This document shows positions 62,375 to 64,000 of a DNA stretch of 64,000 nucleotides, piece by piece. The stretch lies in contig NZ_AZUC01000046.1 in assembly GCF_000586555.1 (NCBI RefSeq), positions 1 through 64,000 on the forward strand. The letters run 5' to 3'. The DNA comes from Sporosarcina sp. D27 (GTDB lineage: Bacteria; Bacillota; Bacilli; Bacillales_A; Planococcaceae). Below the pieces are notes generated by a model. That model had not been told where the DNA came from and made no database searches. It was given only the letters and a program-made list of their open reading frames with translations. Position 1 is the stretch's first letter. The number at the start of each line of letters is the position of its first letter. The position numbers were made by a program, and so were the translations under genes.

Positions 62375-62561
62375 AATTGCATCATAGATTCAGTTTACCA
62401 CGTATAATCTTTGGTACGAACTCTAAATGAAACAACTTCAAAAAATCGATGATTGGAACGATGAGGTAGAAGAATTTGAATTAATGATAAGGAAATGATA
62501 TGGAACATAATTTTCGATATTGTGTTTTAATTCAACTAAAGGTTACCGGTTTTTAATAACA

Positions 62562-62757
62562 ATCTTCAACAATAGGGCGCGATTGTTGAAGAAGCATAAT
62601 GAAAATCAACAGTGATCTGTTGGCTTTCTCTGACGCAATCGAACCTTAATGTGTAGCACCAAGCACCTTTATGAGGTGTTTTTTTATGTCTCTAAATTGG
62701 ATGATTATGGTACTAAGATAAAAAATGCTTCTTTAACTAACGGGGCAGATTAGTGTT
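62562..62757 (+). repeat. Cassette repeat R20 (subfamily II)
   Basis: First palindrome CTTCAACAAT-AGGGCGCG-ATTGTTGAAG; alternative first terminator ATCAACAGTGATCTGTTGGC; block AATGTGTAGCACCAAGCACC; second terminator; promoter ATTATGGTACTAAG; second palindrome CTTTAACTAACGGGGCAG + ATTAG. An extra TTCAACTAAAGG fragment lies 35 bases upstream. Confidence 0.88.
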
Positions 62758-62857
62758 ATTAAATGACAAAGTCAGTTCTTAAATTCAAAACTAAAAAATA
62801 CATTGCAATAATAAAGAAAGAGAAAGAAGGAACTAGGAATTTCTAAGGAAGGTTGTG

Positions 62858-63274
62858 ATGAACATTAAGATAACGAATTTTTATTATCTGATTGCAGGAG
62901 TCCTTGCGATACTGTTTGCCTTTACGCACGCATGGAACGGGCAGTCCGCTGTGCTACCCACGCTCAACATTGAAACGATAACCGTGGGAGCCCAGACAAT
63001 ATTCACGTATGTGTGGCACATCATCACGGTGGAGAATCTGGTCTTTGGCATTGCTTTCATCTTCATGTCATTCCAAACTGATCAATCAAAAATCCGTTTT
63101 TCAGCATGGTTGATTGTAGCGATTTTGATAGTCCGATTGATGACTATTCTTGGTGTGACGGCATTCTTTGACGCTTCAGGGTTTAAGGATGCGATTTTAG
63201 ATTCGATTGCCATCGTAATCTATGTCGCCCTTATCATACAGGGCACAAGAATGAAGAAAAAGCAGTTAACATAA
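62858..63274 (+). CDS. Membrane protein of unknown function (cassette 20)
   Basis: 138 residues from ATG 62858 (AAGGAAGG upstream; GTG directly before is an alternative). Four membrane segments (about 8-26, 42-65, 75-95, 108-126) with short loops and a basic tail (RMKKKQL). Base composition is a little richer in GC than in the neighbouring cassettes. No family recognised with certainty. Confidence 0.7.
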   Translation: MNIKITNFYYLIAGVLAILFAFTHAWNGQSAVLPTLNIETITVGAQTIFTYVWHIITVENLVFGIAFIFMSFQTDQSKIRFSAWLIVAILIVRLMTILGVTAFFDASGFKDAILDSIAIVIYVALIIQGTRMKKKQLT

Positions 63275-63290
63275 AGTTGTACTGTTTTAT

Positions 63291-63433
63291 CCTCTTGGCT
63301 TTTTCTGACGCAGTCGGACCATAACGTGTAGCATCAACACCTTATTATGAGGTGTTTTTTAACGCCTTCTGATAGGGTGATTATGGTACTATTGTATAAA
63401 TGCTGTTACTCAACTAACAGGTGATTTAGATGA
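63291..63433 (+). repeat. Cassette repeat R21 (first palindrome missing)
   Basis: Starts in the first terminator's right arm (CTTGGCTTTTTCTGACGCAG); block CGGACCATAACGTGTAGCAT; second terminator; promoter ATTATGGTACTATTG; second palindrome ACTCAACTAACAGGTGATTT. Confidence 0.86.
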
Positions 63434-63492
63434 ACAAGAAATCTGCAATTGGCGACAATGTAAAATGGGGATTTACACGGAGGTTAGAATAT

Positions 63493-64000
63493 ATGAATGT
63501 ATATATTGAAAAGTTACTAGTTTCAGATGCCGAAGATTTGTATAAATTTGAACTTGAAAACAGATCAAATTTCGAAAAAATGGTACCTTCTCGTGGAGAT
63601 GACTACTATATCCCTGAGATTTTTAAAAAAAGACACGAAGCATTACTTGAAGAACAAGTACAAGGAGATTCATATTTCTATTTAATTAAAGATAAAGATA
63701 GTTCAATCCTAGGAAGAATAAATTTAGTGGATATTGATGCATCTCATAAAATTGGTCATCTCGGTTATAGGGTAGGGAAAGCACATACTGGAAAAGGAAT
63801 TGCTAGTAACGCATTGAAATTATTAATAGAAACAGTAATTGACAAAGACATAAAACAAATTAAAGCGAAAACGACAACAAACAATAAAGCGTCTCAAAAA
63901 GTTTTAGAGAAAAATGGATTTGAGAGAATAGCTACTGATGACGAAGAATTCGAAATGCATGGCCAGAAGATAAGTTTTGTTTATTATATTTTGACTATTG
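63493..64000 (+). CDS. GNAT (RimJ/RimL-type) acetyltransferase, 3' end beyond window
   Basis: ATG 63493 with GGAGG nine bases upstream; the frame stays open to the window edge (169 codons), so only the last part is missing. YFYLIKDKDSSILGRINLVD, GYRVGKAHTGKGIASNALK (acetyl-CoA motif) and KASQKVLEKNGFER are typical of RimJ/RimL-like GNATs. Cassette gene 21 of the array. Confidence 0.88.
   Translation, partial: MNVYIEKLLVSDAEDLYKFELENRSNFEKMVPSRGDDYYIPEIFKKRHEALLEEQVQGDSYFYLIKDKDSSILGRINLVDIDASHKIGHLGYRVGKAHTGKGIASNALKLLIETVIDKDIKQIKAKTTTNNKASQKVLEKNGFERIATDDEEFEMHGQKISFVYYILTI

Noticed and set aside
48211-63433. Canonical integron attC sites
   Set aside because: ATTCAAC and GTTGAAC fit the loose RYYYAAC/GTTRRRY core consensus, but the two boxes are only about 12 bases apart within one small palindrome, and the consensus is too degenerate to count. 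No IntI gene is visible in the window.
48211-63433. Array of insertion sequences or MITEs with target duplications
   Set aside because: No transposase, no clear target-site duplications, and the units sit precisely at gene ends in one orientation.

Overview
The window is a low-GC Bacillota chromosome segment. Several features point to Bacillales, most likely Planococcaceae (Sporosarcina-like): AGGAGG ribosome binding sites, frequent TTG/GTG starts, an odhAB pair next to a MoxR/von Willebrand pair as in Bacillus yojN-yojO, a murG2-type glycosyltransferase, a YkpA-type ABC-F protein, xpaC-telA, a FusB/FusC-family protein and many small lipoproteins. The genus is an inference; no rRNA or tRNA gene is visible.

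From 1 to about 30 kb the content is mostly ordinary chromosome. In order: a CAP-domain protein (5' cut off), a MATE exporter, MurG2, 2-oxoglutarate dehydrogenase E1 and E2 (odhA, odhB), a MoxR-type ATPase with its VWA partner, XpaC/TelA, a cold-shock protein with a hairpin leader, an ABC-F ATPase, an MFS permease, a patatin-like lipase, a diguanylate cyclase, a SEC-C protein, a HAD nucleotidase, a VLRF1-type protein, a small GIY-YIG-like nuclease and an NSS-family Na+ symporter. Two intergenic regions (17.96-18.13 and 30.99-31.09 kb) look like structured RNA. The gap at 21.9-22.7 kb holds two short tandem arrays (20-bp and 21-bp periods).

From 30 to 47.7 kb the segment is accessory: small lipoproteins, a DedA protein, a polysaccharide deacetylase, an alpha/beta hydrolase, a TetR-controlled ABC exporter with two matching operators around its promoter, a FusB/FusC-like protein, and two ArsR/SRPBCC modules. 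A histidine-phosphatase block has a decayed second copy about 4.6 kb away. A phage tail remnant ends at 47,688.

From 47.7 kb to the right edge lies the most interesting part: a gene-cassette-like array. Twenty-one copies of a roughly 170-200 bp repeat, all in the same orientation, alternate with one-gene (once two-gene) segments. The segments encode tiny membrane proteins, an EamA permease with an ArsR regulator, a DUF5071-like protein, two GrpB proteins, a DUF6141-like protein, a zinc-ribbon protein, a methyltransferase, two VOC proteins, a lipoprotein, a histidine phosphatase, two GNATs and a TSUP permease. Each full repeat contains a short TTCAAC/GTTGAA palindrome, a first terminator, a conserved block around CGGACCATAACGTGTCGTA, a second terminator (ACACC...GGTGT plus T-run), an extended -10 promoter, and a second palindrome or its relict. 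The units therefore insulate each gene and re-start transcription. Their two ends share a short core (AA/TCGGG), as expected if cassettes are exchanged at that site. The gene content and layout recall integron cassette arrays, but no integrase is in the window and the repeat is not a standard attC site. The array runs off the right edge.
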